Shown: positions 51,546 to 59,982 of the stretch, piece by piece
Layout: each line of letters opens with the position of its first letter
How positions within the stretch are numbered: the stretch's first letter is position 1
Position numbers and translations under genes: made by a program
From: Bacteroidota bacterium
GTDB taxonomy: Bacteria > Bacteroidota > Bacteroidia > Chitinophagales > Chitinophagaceae
Reading direction: 5' to 3'
Assembly: GCA_018266775.1 (NCBI GenBank)
Contig: JAFDZS010000015.1
Location: forward strand, 1 to 64,000
DNA length: 64,000 bases
The notes under the pieces: generated by a model
Databases searched by the model: none
What the model saw: only the letters and a program-made list of their open reading frames with translations
What the model was told of the DNA's origin: nothing

Positions 51546-53318
51546 ATGAACAAGATTAAAGCAGTGGTACTTTTCCTGGTAACGGTTGTTGCGGCTAATA
51601 TGTTGAAGGCTCAATCGATTGAAGATGGGAAGAAGTTTATGTATTATGAAAAATACATCAGTGCCAAAAAAGTATTTGAACAGCTACTGGCAGCAAATCC
51701 TAATAATACTGATGCCGCTTACTGGCTGGGCCAATGTTTGATTTCAGGAGATAATAAAGATATACCGGCAGCAAAAGAGTTGTACCGTAAAACACTGGAA
51801 GCAAACAGTAATAATGCGTTACTTACCGCAGGTATGGGCCATATTGAACTCTTGGAAGGCAAAACACAGGATGCCCGCAACCGTTTTGAAACAGCCATCT
51901 CTTTAAGCCAGGGTAAAAACATTGCTGTGCTCAATGCAATTGGCGCTGCCAATGCAGATTATGATATTAAAAATGGAGATGCCAATTATGCCATAGAAAA
52001 ATTAAAACAGGCAACTACATTAAAAGGATTTAAAGACCCTGAAACCTATTGCCTGATGGGAGATGCTTACCGCAGGCTGACCGATGGCGGTAATGCACAA
52101 AAATCTTACGAAAGTGCATTGGGTGTGGCATCAAACTATGCAAGAGCAAAGTTCCGTATCGGTAATATTTATCAAACACAAGGAAAAGAGCAGGAAGATA
52201 TTTATATGCGGTATTACAATGACGCCATTGCAATGGATGCCAACTATACACCTGTTTATTATCAGTTATATCTTTTACTGTACAATACCAACGTAAATAA
52301 ATCTGGCGAATACCTTGAAAAATACCTGTCACTGATGGGGCAGGATGAACCACAGGCCTGTTATTACAGGGCAACAATAAAATTTGCACAGGGCCTGTTT
52401 GCAGAATCCATTACACAGGCAGATGCTTGTATTGCATCAGGTGGTGCTAATCCTGATCCACGTTTGTATGGTTTAAAAGCTTATGCTTATTTAAAATTGA
52501 ATGATACGGCAAATGCTAAAACAGCATTCGAAAAATTCTTCCAGCTACAAAAACCGGAAAAGATTGGCCCCACAGATTACCTGACTTACGGGAAGATTTT
52601 ACAAAAAACCCCGGGTAATGAAGCACAGGCTACGCAATACTTTGAAAAAGCGGTAGCTGCTGATACAGTAGAAACCAGTAAGATCAATACCATAAAAGAA
52701 ATCGGCGCTGGTTTTGAAGACCTGAAGAGTTACACAGACGCGGGATACTGGTACAGTAAAGTACTGGCTATTAAAAAAGCGCCTTCAAAAACAGATTACT
52801 ATAACGCTGCCTATAATTATTACCGCGGCGGAAAATACGAAGAGGCAGTTACAGGATGGAGTGGATACCTGACCAACTATCCTGATGATATTTTTGGTTA
52901 TTATATGACTGCCATTGCGCAAAATAAAATTGATACCAGCTTTACATTAGGCCTTGCAGTGCCTAATTATCAAAAAGTGGTTGATTTGGGTGAAGCACAG
53001 TGGGCTACAGATTCTGTAAAAGTGAAATCACATTTAATGAATGCCTATAAGTTCTTTATACAATACACCTACAATGGTCAGCATGATCCAAAGGCGGCGT
53101 CAGAATGGTGTGCAAGGTATTTGGCCAAAGATCCCACAGATGCAGAAGTGCAGAAGTATAAAGACGCTTTTGATGCGATGGCAGCCAAACCTGCACCACC
53201 AGCTAAACCTGCTGCACCGGCAAAGTCTTCAGGAGGCACTAAGCCTGCAAAAGGAACAGCCACCACTACCAAACCGGCAACAGGAGGAGGCACTAAAACG
53301 CCTGCAAAAAAAAAGTAA
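51546..53318 (+). CDS. Exported TPR-repeat protein with Pro/Ala/Lys-rich tail
   Basis: The protein has 590 residues with a signal peptide (about 1-22). Tetratricopeptide repeats run from about 25 to 540 (for example AYWLGQCLI, ALLTAGMGHIELLEG, ARAKFRIGNIYQTQGKEQED). The last 45 residues are low-complexity Ala, Pro, Lys and Thr. It follows the PstS-like gene by 82 bases. The TonB, PstS-like and TPR trio is a recurrent Bacteroidota arrangement, suggesting a shared envelope complex. Confidence 0.85.
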   Translation: MNKIKAVVLFLVTVVAANMLKAQSIEDGKKFMYYEKYISAKKVFEQLLAANPNNTDAAYWLGQCLISGDNKDIPAAKELYRKTLEANSNNALLTAGMGHIELLEGKTQDARNRFETAISLSQGKNIAVLNAIGAANADYDIKNGDANYAIEKLKQATTLKGFKDPETYCLMGDAYRRLTDGGNAQKSYESALGVASNYARAKFRIGNIYQTQGKEQEDIYMRYYNDAIAMDANYTPVYYQLYLLLYNTNVNKSGEYLEKYLSLMGQDEPQACYYRATIKFAQGLFAESITQADACIASGGANPDPRLYGLKAYAYLKLNDTANAKTAFEKFFQLQKPEKIGPTDYLTYGKILQKTPGNEAQATQYFEKAVAADTVETSKINTIKEIGAGFEDLKSYTDAGYWYSKVLAIKKAPSKTDYYNAAYNYYRGGKYEEAVTGWSGYLTNYPDDIFGYYMTAIAQNKIDTSFTLGLAVPNYQKVVDLGEAQWATDSVKVKSHLMNAYKFFIQYTYNGQHDPKAASEWCARYLAKDPTDAEVQKYKDAFDAMAAKPAPPAKPAAPAKSSGGTKPAKGTATTTKPATGGGTKTPAKKK

Positions 53319-53341
53319 AGTCAGGTAAATAAAAATTATAG

Positions 53342-53376
53342 AACCCCGCAGCAACCATCAGCGGGGTTTTTTGTTT
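53342..53376 (+). terminator. Intrinsic terminator of the TPR gene
   Basis: Stem AACCCCGC/GCGGGGTT (53342-53349 and 53361-53368), then a T run. Confidence 0.9.
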
Positions 53377-53406
53377 GTTTAATATGGATTATTGCTCACG
53401 CTGTCT

Positions 53407-53414
53407 TATTTTTG
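53407..53414 (+). promoter_or_regulatory. -7 promoter element of the nuo operon
   Basis: TATTTTTG, an exact TAnnTTTG match, 24 bases before the nuoA start. Confidence 0.6.
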
Positions 53415-53438
53415 CGAACAATTTAACAGTATATCCGC

Positions 53439-53834
53439 ATGCAGTATTTTTTCCTCCAGGTGGTGAATACCAATACAGCCACCAATTATTTACCTATTGC
53501 ATTGCAACTGATTTTTGCAATTGGCCTTGTTGCAGTGATAATGGTGGTATCCAATTTCCTTGGCCCCAAAAGGAAAACAGATGATAAACTCCAGAATTTT
53601 GAAAGCGGAGTTGAAATTAAAGGCAATGCCCGCCAGCCAATGGCGATCAAATATTTTCTTGTTGCTATCCTCTTTGTTTTATTTGATGTGGAAGTGATCT
53701 TTTTTTATCCCTATGCAGTAAATTTTAAAGCATTGGGCAAAGAAGGATTTATTGCCGTGGCTATGTTTGTAGGATTGTTTTTAGCCGGCTTTATTTACAT
53801 TATAAAAAAAGGGGCACTCGATTGGGAAGAATAG
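53439..53834 (+). CDS. nuoA: NADH-quinone oxidoreductase subunit A
   Basis: The protein has 131 residues and three membrane helices (about 20-42, 70-92 and 98-122). The conserved loop KLQNFESGVEIKGNARQPM and the following KYFLVAILFVLFDVEVIFFYPYA are the NuoA signature (given in part). It is a membrane-arm subunit next to the quinone site. It is the first gene of the operon, which also carries accessory genes. Confidence 0.95.
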   Translation: MQYFFLQVVNTNTATNYLPIALQLIFAIGLVAVIMVVSNFLGPKRKTDDKLQNFESGVEIKGNARQPMAIKYFLVAILFVLFDVEVIFFYPYAVNFKALGKEGFIAVAMFVGLFLAGFIYIIKKGALDWEE

Positions 53835-53943
53835 GCTCAATGTGAGCGTTTGCAAATGTGCTGATTTGCAAATAATGAAAGCGATCAATATTCAAATAAA
53901 TGTCTCAACTGCACATTGGAACATTTACAAATTGATAAATTAT

Positions 53944-54507
53944 ATGAGTCGTCCGGTTCAATATAACAATCATATCAAATTTGAAGGTATCCCCGAAGGA
54001 TACATGGGCGAAGGATTCATGGCAACTAACTTTGAAAAAGTAGTGAGCCTTGCCCGTAAAAACTCCATCTGGCCTTTACCATTTGCCACCAGTTGCTGCG
54101 GAATTGAATTTATGGCTACCATGGCCAGCCATTACGACCTGGCCAGGTTTGGTAGTGAACGTGTAGGCTTTTCTCCGCGTCAGTGCGATTTATTAATGGT
54201 AATGGGAACCATCTCCAAAAAAATGGGTCCGGTATTGCGCCAGGTATATCTGCAAATGGCAGAACCACGCTGGGTATTGTCTGTAGGCGCCTGCGCCAGT
54301 TCGGGAGGTATATTTGATACTTATTCTGTTTTACAGGGTATCGACCAGGTTATTCCGGTAGATGTATATGTACCGGGATGCCCGCCCAGGCCAGAAGCAA
54401 TACTTGATGGTTTTATGAATATTCAGAAATTAGTGAACCAGGAAGGTTTGAGAAGAAGGCACAGCGACCAGTATAAAGAATTATTGGCCGGTTACGGCAT
54501 TCAATAA
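53944..54507 (+). CDS. nuoB: NADH-quinone oxidoreductase subunit B
   Basis: The ATG at 53944 gives 187 residues (MSRPVQYNN). An in-frame start 34 codons upstream adds an unlikely, Cys-containing stretch. Cluster N2 ligands: the adjacent Cys pair in TSCCGIEF, then GACASSG and VPGCPPRPE. It carries the last Fe-S cluster before ubiquinone or menaquinone. Confidence 0.96.
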   Translation: MSRPVQYNNHIKFEGIPEGYMGEGFMATNFEKVVSLARKNSIWPLPFATSCCGIEFMATMASHYDLARFGSERVGFSPRQCDLLMVMGTISKKMGPVLRQVYLQMAEPRWVLSVGACASSGGIFDTYSVLQGIDQVIPVDVYVPGCPPRPEAILDGFMNIQKLVNQEGLRRRHSDQYKELLAGYGIQ

Positions 54508-54521
54508 AAGGCAACTATAGA

Positions 54522-54923
54522 ATGGAGATAAAATACCCAAGCCTTATAAAAAGAATCCAGTCAATGCTGATTGATGGTATCTTGATGGTGATATTGATGT
54601 TTATTGCTGCATGGGTTATGGGTAATATGAAAATGGATGAAGAACAGGAAGGGGTGATCAAGGCCATAACGTTTGCATGTATATGGGGAGTTTATGAACC
54701 TGTTTGCATGATATCGGGGGCTACATTAGGTAATTACCTGATTGGAATCAGAGTAAGAAAATACAGCGATACCAACAAACGGATCTCTATTTTTCAGGCT
54801 TACGTAAGGTTTATCGTTAAAGTCTTATTAGGGTGGATTTCTTTTTTAACAATAGGGATGAATAAAGAAAGAAGAGCGATTCATGATTTGGTGGCAGGAA
54901 CTGTAATGATTGAAAAAATATAA
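54522..54923 (+). CDS. RDD-family membrane protein inserted between nuoB and nuoC
   Basis: The protein has 133 residues with three hydrophobic segments (about 15-32, 42-62 and 88-108). The N-terminus starts SLIKRIQSMLIDGILM, and the R...D of the RDD family is at R11 and D18. ISGATLGNYLIGIRV and RRAIHDLVAGTVMI match the rest of the family. RDD proteins are small membrane proteins. Some members of the family are Na+(K+)/H+ antiporters. It is placed 14 bases after nuoB and 17 before nuoC, so it is cotranscribed. An antiporter-like protein inside complex I is notable. Confidence 0.78.
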   Translation: MEIKYPSLIKRIQSMLIDGILMVILMFIAAWVMGNMKMDEEQEGVIKAITFACIWGVYEPVCMISGATLGNYLIGIRVRKYSDTNKRISIFQAYVRFIVKVLLGWISFLTIGMNKERRAIHDLVAGTVMIEKI

Positions 54924-54940
54924 AGCAAGCAGCATAGCAA

Positions 54941-55444
54941 ATGTCTTTAACCAACGATACTATAAAACAAAAACTGACAGAGAAATTTGGCGACCAGCTT
55001 ACCAACTGGGAAGAACCATACGGTATGCTCACCTTCACGGCACCAAAAGACCTGAATATTAAAGTACTGCAGTTTTTGTACGATGAGCCCCAATTGCGTT
55101 TCCAGTTTTTAACCGATTTACAGGCTGTTCACTATCCTGGAAAAACAGGAGAAGAACTGGCTGTGGTGTATCATCTTCATAATCTTGCAGACAATGTGCG
55201 TATACGCTTGAAGGTATTTACCGATGTAAATAAACCCGATGTGTTTACTGCAACATCATTATACCAATCGGCTAACTTTATGGAAAGGGAAACCTACGAT
55301 TTCTTTGGGGTGAATTTTATCGGCCATCCCAACCTGGTGCGTATTCTTAATGTGGACGAAATGGATTATTTCCCGATGCGGAAAGAATTTCCGCTGGAAG
55401 ACCAGACCAGGATTGATAAAGATGATGAAATGTTTGGAAGGTAA
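54941..55444 (+). CDS. nuoC: NADH-quinone oxidoreductase subunit C
   Basis: The protein has 167 residues, the 30-kDa subunit. The conserved part is ERETYDFFGVNFIGHPNLVRILNVDEM, near 106-133 (given in part). It is separate from NuoD, not fused. A peripheral-arm subunit at the base near the quinone site. Confidence 0.93.
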   Translation: MSLTNDTIKQKLTEKFGDQLTNWEEPYGMLTFTAPKDLNIKVLQFLYDEPQLRFQFLTDLQAVHYPGKTGEELAVVYHLHNLADNVRIRLKVFTDVNKPDVFTATSLYQSANFMERETYDFFGVNFIGHPNLVRILNVDEMDYFPMRKEFPLEDQTRIDKDDEMFGR

Positions 55445-55530
55445 TTTGAAATAAAAAGAAACGTTGATTTTTAATATTTGAAAGCCGGTTACTTTTTAAG
55501 AGTAGCCGAAAAAATCAAAAAAGATTGTAG

Positions 55531-56757
55531 ATGTCTCACCAGGATCACATTTTACTGCCGGAAGGATCGATAGAAAAACAAACCACCACGCTTAACCTGG
55601 GGCCAACACACCCTGCCACACACGGTGTATTCCAGAATGTGCTGGAACTGGATGGGGAAAGAATTTTATCTGCAGTATCCACTGTAGGGTATATTCACAG
55701 GGCATTTGAAAAACTGGCGGAAAGAAGGCCGCTGTTTCAAATCACACCTATTACTGACCGGTTGAACTATTGCTCATCACCCATCAACAATATGGGCTGG
55801 CACCTGACCTGTGAAAAATTACTGAATGTAAAAACACCCAAGCGTGTAGATTACCTGCGCATTATCATTATGGAACTGGCCCGCATCAGCGACCACCTCA
55901 TTTGCAACTCAATTGTAGGGGTTGATAGTGGCGCCTATTCCGGCTTCTTATATTTAATGCAGTACCGAGAGCTGATCTATGAAATTTATGAAGAAGTATG
56001 CGGCTCCCGTCTTACCACCAACATTGGCCGTATTGGTGGTTTCGAAAGAAACTTTACGAATACTGCATTTGAAAAATTAGAAAAATTCTTACACGAATAT
56101 CCCAAACAGTTAAAGGAATTTGAAAACCTGTTTACACGTAACCGAATCTTTGTAGACCGTACAACAGGTTGTGGCCCGATTAGTGCAGAACGGGCATTGA
56201 ATTATGGTTTCACCGGCCCTAACCTGCGTGCTGCGGGTGTGGACTACGATGTGCGTGTGCATTCACCCTACAGCAGTTACGAAGATTTTGACTTTACGGT
56301 TCCTGTTGGCTCTACCGGCGATTGTTACGACCGTTTCCTGGTGCGTAATGAAGAAATGTGGCAGAGCCTGAGCATCATCGAACAGGCATACCAGAAAGTG
56401 CAGGAATTTAAAGGTAAGGAAGCAGAAGTATACCATGCTGATGCACCGGCTTATTACCTGCCCGAAAAGAAAGATGTGTACACCAAGATGGAAGCGCTCA
56501 TTTATCACTTCAAAATTATTATGGGGGAAACAGAAATTCCGGCAGGTGAAGTATATAACAGTGTGGAAGGAGCGAATGGTGAATTGGGGTATTATCTCAT
56601 CAGCGATGGGGGAAGAACACCGTACAGGCTGCATTTCCGCAGGCCCTGTTTTATTTATTACCAGGCCTACCCTGAATTAATCAAAGGTGGAATGGTGAGT
56701 GATGCGGTGATAACGATGAGCAGTTTGAATTTGATTGCGGGGGAGTTGGATGCGTAA
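55531..56757 (+). CDS. nuoD: NADH-quinone oxidoreductase subunit D
   Basis: The protein has 408 residues, the 49-kDa subunit. The N-terminus has LNLGPTHPATHGVFQNVLEL (in part), with HPATHG lining the quinone pocket. C-terminal conserved parts, such as GELGYYLISDGG and YRLHFRRPCF, are intact. With NuoB it forms the quinone-reduction site. The start ATG is preceded by a gap of 86 bases after nuoC. Confidence 0.95.
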   Translation: MSHQDHILLPEGSIEKQTTTLNLGPTHPATHGVFQNVLELDGERILSAVSTVGYIHRAFEKLAERRPLFQITPITDRLNYCSSPINNMGWHLTCEKLLNVKTPKRVDYLRIIIMELARISDHLICNSIVGVDSGAYSGFLYLMQYRELIYEIYEEVCGSRLTTNIGRIGGFERNFTNTAFEKLEKFLHEYPKQLKEFENLFTRNRIFVDRTTGCGPISAERALNYGFTGPNLRAAGVDYDVRVHSPYSSYEDFDFTVPVGSTGDCYDRFLVRNEEMWQSLSIIEQAYQKVQEFKGKEAEVYHADAPAYYLPEKKDVYTKMEALIYHFKIIMGETEIPAGEVYNSVEGANGELGYYLISDGGRTPYRLHFRRPCFIYYQAYPELIKGGMVSDAVITMSSLNLIAGELDA

Positions 56758-56840
56758 GCAATGAATAATGTATAATTGATAATTAATAATGTTTTCTGAG
56801 GAAGAGCATTTGTTATTCTAAGGAAAATAAACTGGTGAAA

Positions 56841-57341
56841 ATGATACAATTTTCAGAAGAAAAATTAAAACAGGTTGCGGAGATTATTACCCGTTATCCT
56901 GAAGGCAAACAAAAGAGTGCGCTGCTGCCGGTATTGCATTTGGCGCAGGAAGAATTTGGCGGATGGCTGGATGTGCCGGTGATGGATTATGTTGCCTCAT
57001 TATTACAACTGGAACCCATCGAAGTTTATGAAGTGGCGAGTTTTTATACCATGTATAATTTGAAACCGGTGGGCAAATATGTTTTTGAAGTGTGCTGGAC
57101 GGGGCCTTGTATGCTGAATGGCAGTGATGATATCATTACATACATCAAAGAGAAATTAGGCATTGGCCCTGGAGAAACCACCGCAGATGGAATGTTTACC
57201 TTGAAAACGGCAGAATGCCTGGGTGCCTGTGGTTACGCACCCATGATGCAAATGGGTAAATTTTACAAAGAACACCTGACGAAAGAAAAAGTGGATGCTA
57301 TTATAGAAGAATGCAGAAGAAACGCTGCAACAAATAATTAA
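56841..57341 (+). CDS. nuoE: NADH-quinone oxidoreductase subunit E
   Basis: The ATG at 56841 gives 166 residues (a GTG two codons upstream is possible). The [2Fe-2S] ligands of cluster N1a are in CWTGPC (two Cys) and CLGACG (two Cys). It is part of the NADH-dehydrogenase tip with NuoF. Only 3 bases separate it from the next gene, an accessory protein. Confidence 0.93.
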   Translation: MIQFSEEKLKQVAEIITRYPEGKQKSALLPVLHLAQEEFGGWLDVPVMDYVASLLQLEPIEVYEVASFYTMYNLKPVGKYVFEVCWTGPCMLNGSDDIITYIKEKLGIGPGETTADGMFTLKTAECLGACGYAPMMQMGKFYKEHLTKEKVDAIIEECRRNAATNN

Positions 57342-57344
57342 ACC

Positions 57345-57776
57345 ATGAAACCATTTATTGCCATCGTTTTACTGTTTAGTTGCATTGCAGCAAAAGCGCA
57401 AACCAAAGATGAGGCCGAACTGACAGAGAAAACTTACCTGCTCAGTCATACGGTGTTTGGCTCAAAAGACAGTGCTACTTTAGAAAAGCTGTTAGCTAAA
57501 ACGGTAACGTACGGCCATTCGCACGGTAACCTGCAAAGCAGGGAAGAGATGATCAAAGGTGTAACACACAATCAATCTTATTATACAGATACAGCGGTAT
57601 CGAACATCAAAATATTGATCCAGGATAAAACAGCTATTGTACGGTATTTATTTAAAGCGAAGGAACACAAGAAAGATAATACAGTAACAGATTTGAATTT
57701 CAGTATGATGCTGGTATTCATCAAGGAAAAGAAAGCATGGAAAGTGATGGGCAGGCAGGCAGTAAGCATTCAATAA
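57345..57776 (+). CDS. Exported NTF2-like (DUF4440-type) protein 1 within the nuo operon
   Basis: The protein has 143 residues with a signal peptide (about 1-18). A helix is followed by the YGHSHG motif and a strand-rich half ending KAWKVMGRQAVSIQ. The same pattern (YGHSNG, KWLLLGRQAVRG) is found in the protein encoded next, so the two are paralogues from a local duplication. NTF2-like folds bind small ligands or act as isomerases and hydrolases. It is periplasmic, so not a complex I subunit in the cytoplasm. Function unknown. Confidence 0.7.
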   Translation: MKPFIAIVLLFSCIAAKAQTKDEAELTEKTYLLSHTVFGSKDSATLEKLLAKTVTYGHSHGNLQSREEMIKGVTHNQSYYTDTAVSNIKILIQDKTAIVRYLFKAKEHKKDNTVTDLNFSMMLVFIKEKKAWKVMGRQAVSIQ

Positions 57777-57790
57777 ACATTGTGTAAACA

Positions 57791-58210
57791 ATGAAAAGTT
57801 CTTTAACAACAGTATTCGTTTTCATCAGCCTGTTGGCAGTAGCCCAAAAGGGTAAACCGCAACTGGAACAAACAATAAAAAAGTTTCACCTGGCGATGCT
57901 GAAGCAGGATACGAATGCGATTAAGCAGTGTACAGATAATGCGCTGAGTTATGGGCACAGCAATGGATGGATTCAAAATAAGACAACCATTGTAGCCGAC
58001 TTTGCCAGCGGACTCATCAGTTACCAGGGTTACGATACAGACAGCATGACTGTAGCAATTAGTGGAGATGCTGCCAACGTAAGGTATGTGGTAAATGTGG
58101 CAGCAACATTGAAGAGTAATGCATCAACATTTCATTTGAAAGTATTGGAAGTGTGGATATGGAGAAATAAAAAATGGTTGTTATTGGGAAGACAGGCAGT
58201 GAGGGGATAG
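57791..58210 (+). CDS. Exported NTF2-like (DUF4440-type) protein 2 within the nuo operon
   Basis: The protein has 139 residues with a signal peptide (about 1-17, ending AVAQ). It is a paralogue of the preceding protein, with YGHSNG near 56 and the GRQAVRG end. Spacing is 14 bases, so it is probably coexpressed. The duplication within an operon of housekeeping genes suggests selection for dosage or two related ligands. Function unknown. Confidence 0.7.
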   Translation: MKSSLTTVFVFISLLAVAQKGKPQLEQTIKKFHLAMLKQDTNAIKQCTDNALSYGHSNGWIQNKTTIVADFASGLISYQGYDTDSMTVAISGDAANVRYVVNVAATLKSNASTFHLKVLEVWIWRNKKWLLLGRQAVRG

Positions 58211-58225
58211 AAAGAATAAAATTTT

Positions 58226-58597
58226 ATGGGAATTACCAACGCAATATTAAAAGTTAAGGAGCATCGCAAATCAGAGAAAGTTGCGGAAGTAAATTTTTTA
58301 GTTGACAGCGGTGCGGTGTATAGTTTAGTGCCCGGAAAGATACTGGATGCATTGGATATTGAACCGTATAAAGAAATGAGTTTTTCTTTAGCTGATGGCA
58401 CGATATTAAAAAGGAGGGTTTGCAGCGCATACTTTGAATTTGAAGGAGAAGGAGGACCTGCACCTGTTGTTTATGGAGAAGAAGGAGATGAGCCATTACT
58501 TGGGGCAACAACATTAGAGTCGCTGGGATTAGTATTGAATCCATTTACAAGAACGTTGCATCCAATGCGGATGTTAATGGCGAAACTAAATCAATAA
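58226..58597 (+). CDS. Retropepsin-like (clan AA) aspartic protease domain protein within the nuo operon
   Basis: The protein has 123 residues. One active-site motif, LVDSGAVYSLV, is followed by LADG and PLLGATTLESLGL, matching a single-domain retropepsin-like fold that would dimerise. It is a paralogue of the protein at 31695-32114 (DTG there, DSG here). It has no signal peptide, so it is cytoplasmic. It lies 15 bases after the NTF2-like pair and 21 before nuoF. Its substrate could be a complex I protein, but nothing in the sequence shows it. Confidence 0.75.
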   Translation: MGITNAILKVKEHRKSEKVAEVNFLVDSGAVYSLVPGKILDALDIEPYKEMSFSLADGTILKRRVCSAYFEFEGEGGPAPVVYGEEGDEPLLGATTLESLGLVLNPFTRTLHPMRMLMAKLNQ

Positions 58598-58618
58598 AAT
58601 TGAAAGCTTAAGTTATAA

Positions 58619-59974
58619 ATGAGCAAAAAATTATTATTAGCAAATGCGCATGTGCCGGGTATACGCGGTTTTGAAGTGTATCGCCGCGAAGGTGGGTACC
58701 GCAGCGTGGAAAAAGCATTGAAAATGCAGCCGGCAGAAATTGTGGAAGAAGTGAAGAAAAGCGGGTTACGTGGGCGTGGTGGCGCAGGTTTTCCAACCGG
58801 CATGAAATGGAGTTTTATTGCCAAACCCGAAGGCGTTCCCCGCCATTTAGTGGTGAATGCAGATGAAAGCGAACCCGGAACGTTTAAAGACCGGTATTTG
58901 ATGGAATTCATTCCGCATTATTTGATTGAAGGAATGATCGTGTCTTCGTTTGCGTTAGGTAGTAATGTAAGTTATATTTATATCCGTGGTGAATATGCCT
59001 GGATACCGGACATATTGGAAGCCGCCATTGCAGAAGCCAGACAACATGGGTTTCTGGGAAAAAATATTTTAGGCAGTGGCTTCGATTGTGAAATCTATGT
59101 ACAACGTGGGGCTGGTGCTTATATCTGCGGAGAAGAAACGGCACTGATTGAATCGCTGGAAGGTAAACGGGGTAACCCAAGGATCAAACCCCCATTTCCT
59201 GCTGTAAAAGGTTTGTGGGAAAGGCCAACGGTGGTGAACAACGTGGAAACCATTGCCGCAGTGGTGCCGATCATCAATGACGGTGGAGAAGCATATGCAA
59301 AAATCGGGATCGGAAAATCAACCGGAACCAAACTGATTTCCGCCTGCGGCAATATCAACAAGCCCGGTGTGTATGAAATTGACATGACCATCAGTGTGGA
59401 GGAATTTATTTTCAGCGATGAATATTGTGGCGGTATCCCCAATGGAAAAAGGTTGAAAGCCTGTATTCCTGGTGGATCATCTGTGCCCATTCTGCCTGCT
59501 AATTTATTGCTCACTACAGCTAAAGGTGAAAAGCGTTTGATGAATTATGAAAGCCTCAGCGATGGGGGTTTTGCAACAGGATCAATGATGGGCAGTGGTG
59601 GATTTATTGTGCTGGATGAAGACCAGTGCGTGGTGAAACATACATATACATTAGCAAGGTTCTACCGCCATGAAAGCTGCGGGCAGTGCAGCCCTTGCCG
59701 TGAGGGAACCGGCTGGATGGAAAAAATATTAAAGAAGATTGATAGTGGTAAAGGAGAGATGAAGGATATTGACCTGTTGTGGGATATTCAGCGCAAGATA
59801 GAAGGGAACACGATTTGCCCCTTGGGCGATGCGGCCGCATGGCCGGTTGCAGCAGCCATCAGGCATTTCCGTGATGAATTTGAATGGCATGTGCTGAACC
59901 CGCAGGAATGTTTGCAAAAGAATTATGGATTGGCACATTATGCCGACCCGATTCATGTGCCGGTAACGGCGTAA
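58619..59974 (+). CDS. nuoF: NADH-quinone oxidoreductase subunit F
   Basis: The protein has 451 residues. GRGGAGFPTGMKW binds FMN and NADH. The N3 cluster ligands are in CGQCSPCREG, with the fourth Cys further on (CPLGD). It is the NADH-oxidising subunit, working with NuoE and NuoG. It is followed after 8 bases by an unrelated ATPase gene rather than nuoG. Confidence 0.96.
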   Translation: MSKKLLLANAHVPGIRGFEVYRREGGYRSVEKALKMQPAEIVEEVKKSGLRGRGGAGFPTGMKWSFIAKPEGVPRHLVVNADESEPGTFKDRYLMEFIPHYLIEGMIVSSFALGSNVSYIYIRGEYAWIPDILEAAIAEARQHGFLGKNILGSGFDCEIYVQRGAGAYICGEETALIESLEGKRGNPRIKPPFPAVKGLWERPTVVNNVETIAAVVPIINDGGEAYAKIGIGKSTGTKLISACGNINKPGVYEIDMTISVEEFIFSDEYCGGIPNGKRLKACIPGGSSVPILPANLLLTTAKGEKRLMNYESLSDGGFATGSMMGSGGFIVLDEDQCVVKHTYTLARFYRHESCGQCSPCREGTGWMEKILKKIDSGKGEMKDIDLLWDIQRKIEGNTICPLGDAAAWPVAAAIRHFRDEFEWHVLNPQECLQKNYGLAHYADPIHVPVTA

Positions 59975-59982
59975 ACTACAGA

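Noticed and set aside
59884..59982. Long N-terminal extension of the ATPase overlapping nuoF
   Set aside because: The extension has no ATPase character and the ATG at 59983 gives the standard RecF-like start 8 bases after the nuoF stop.
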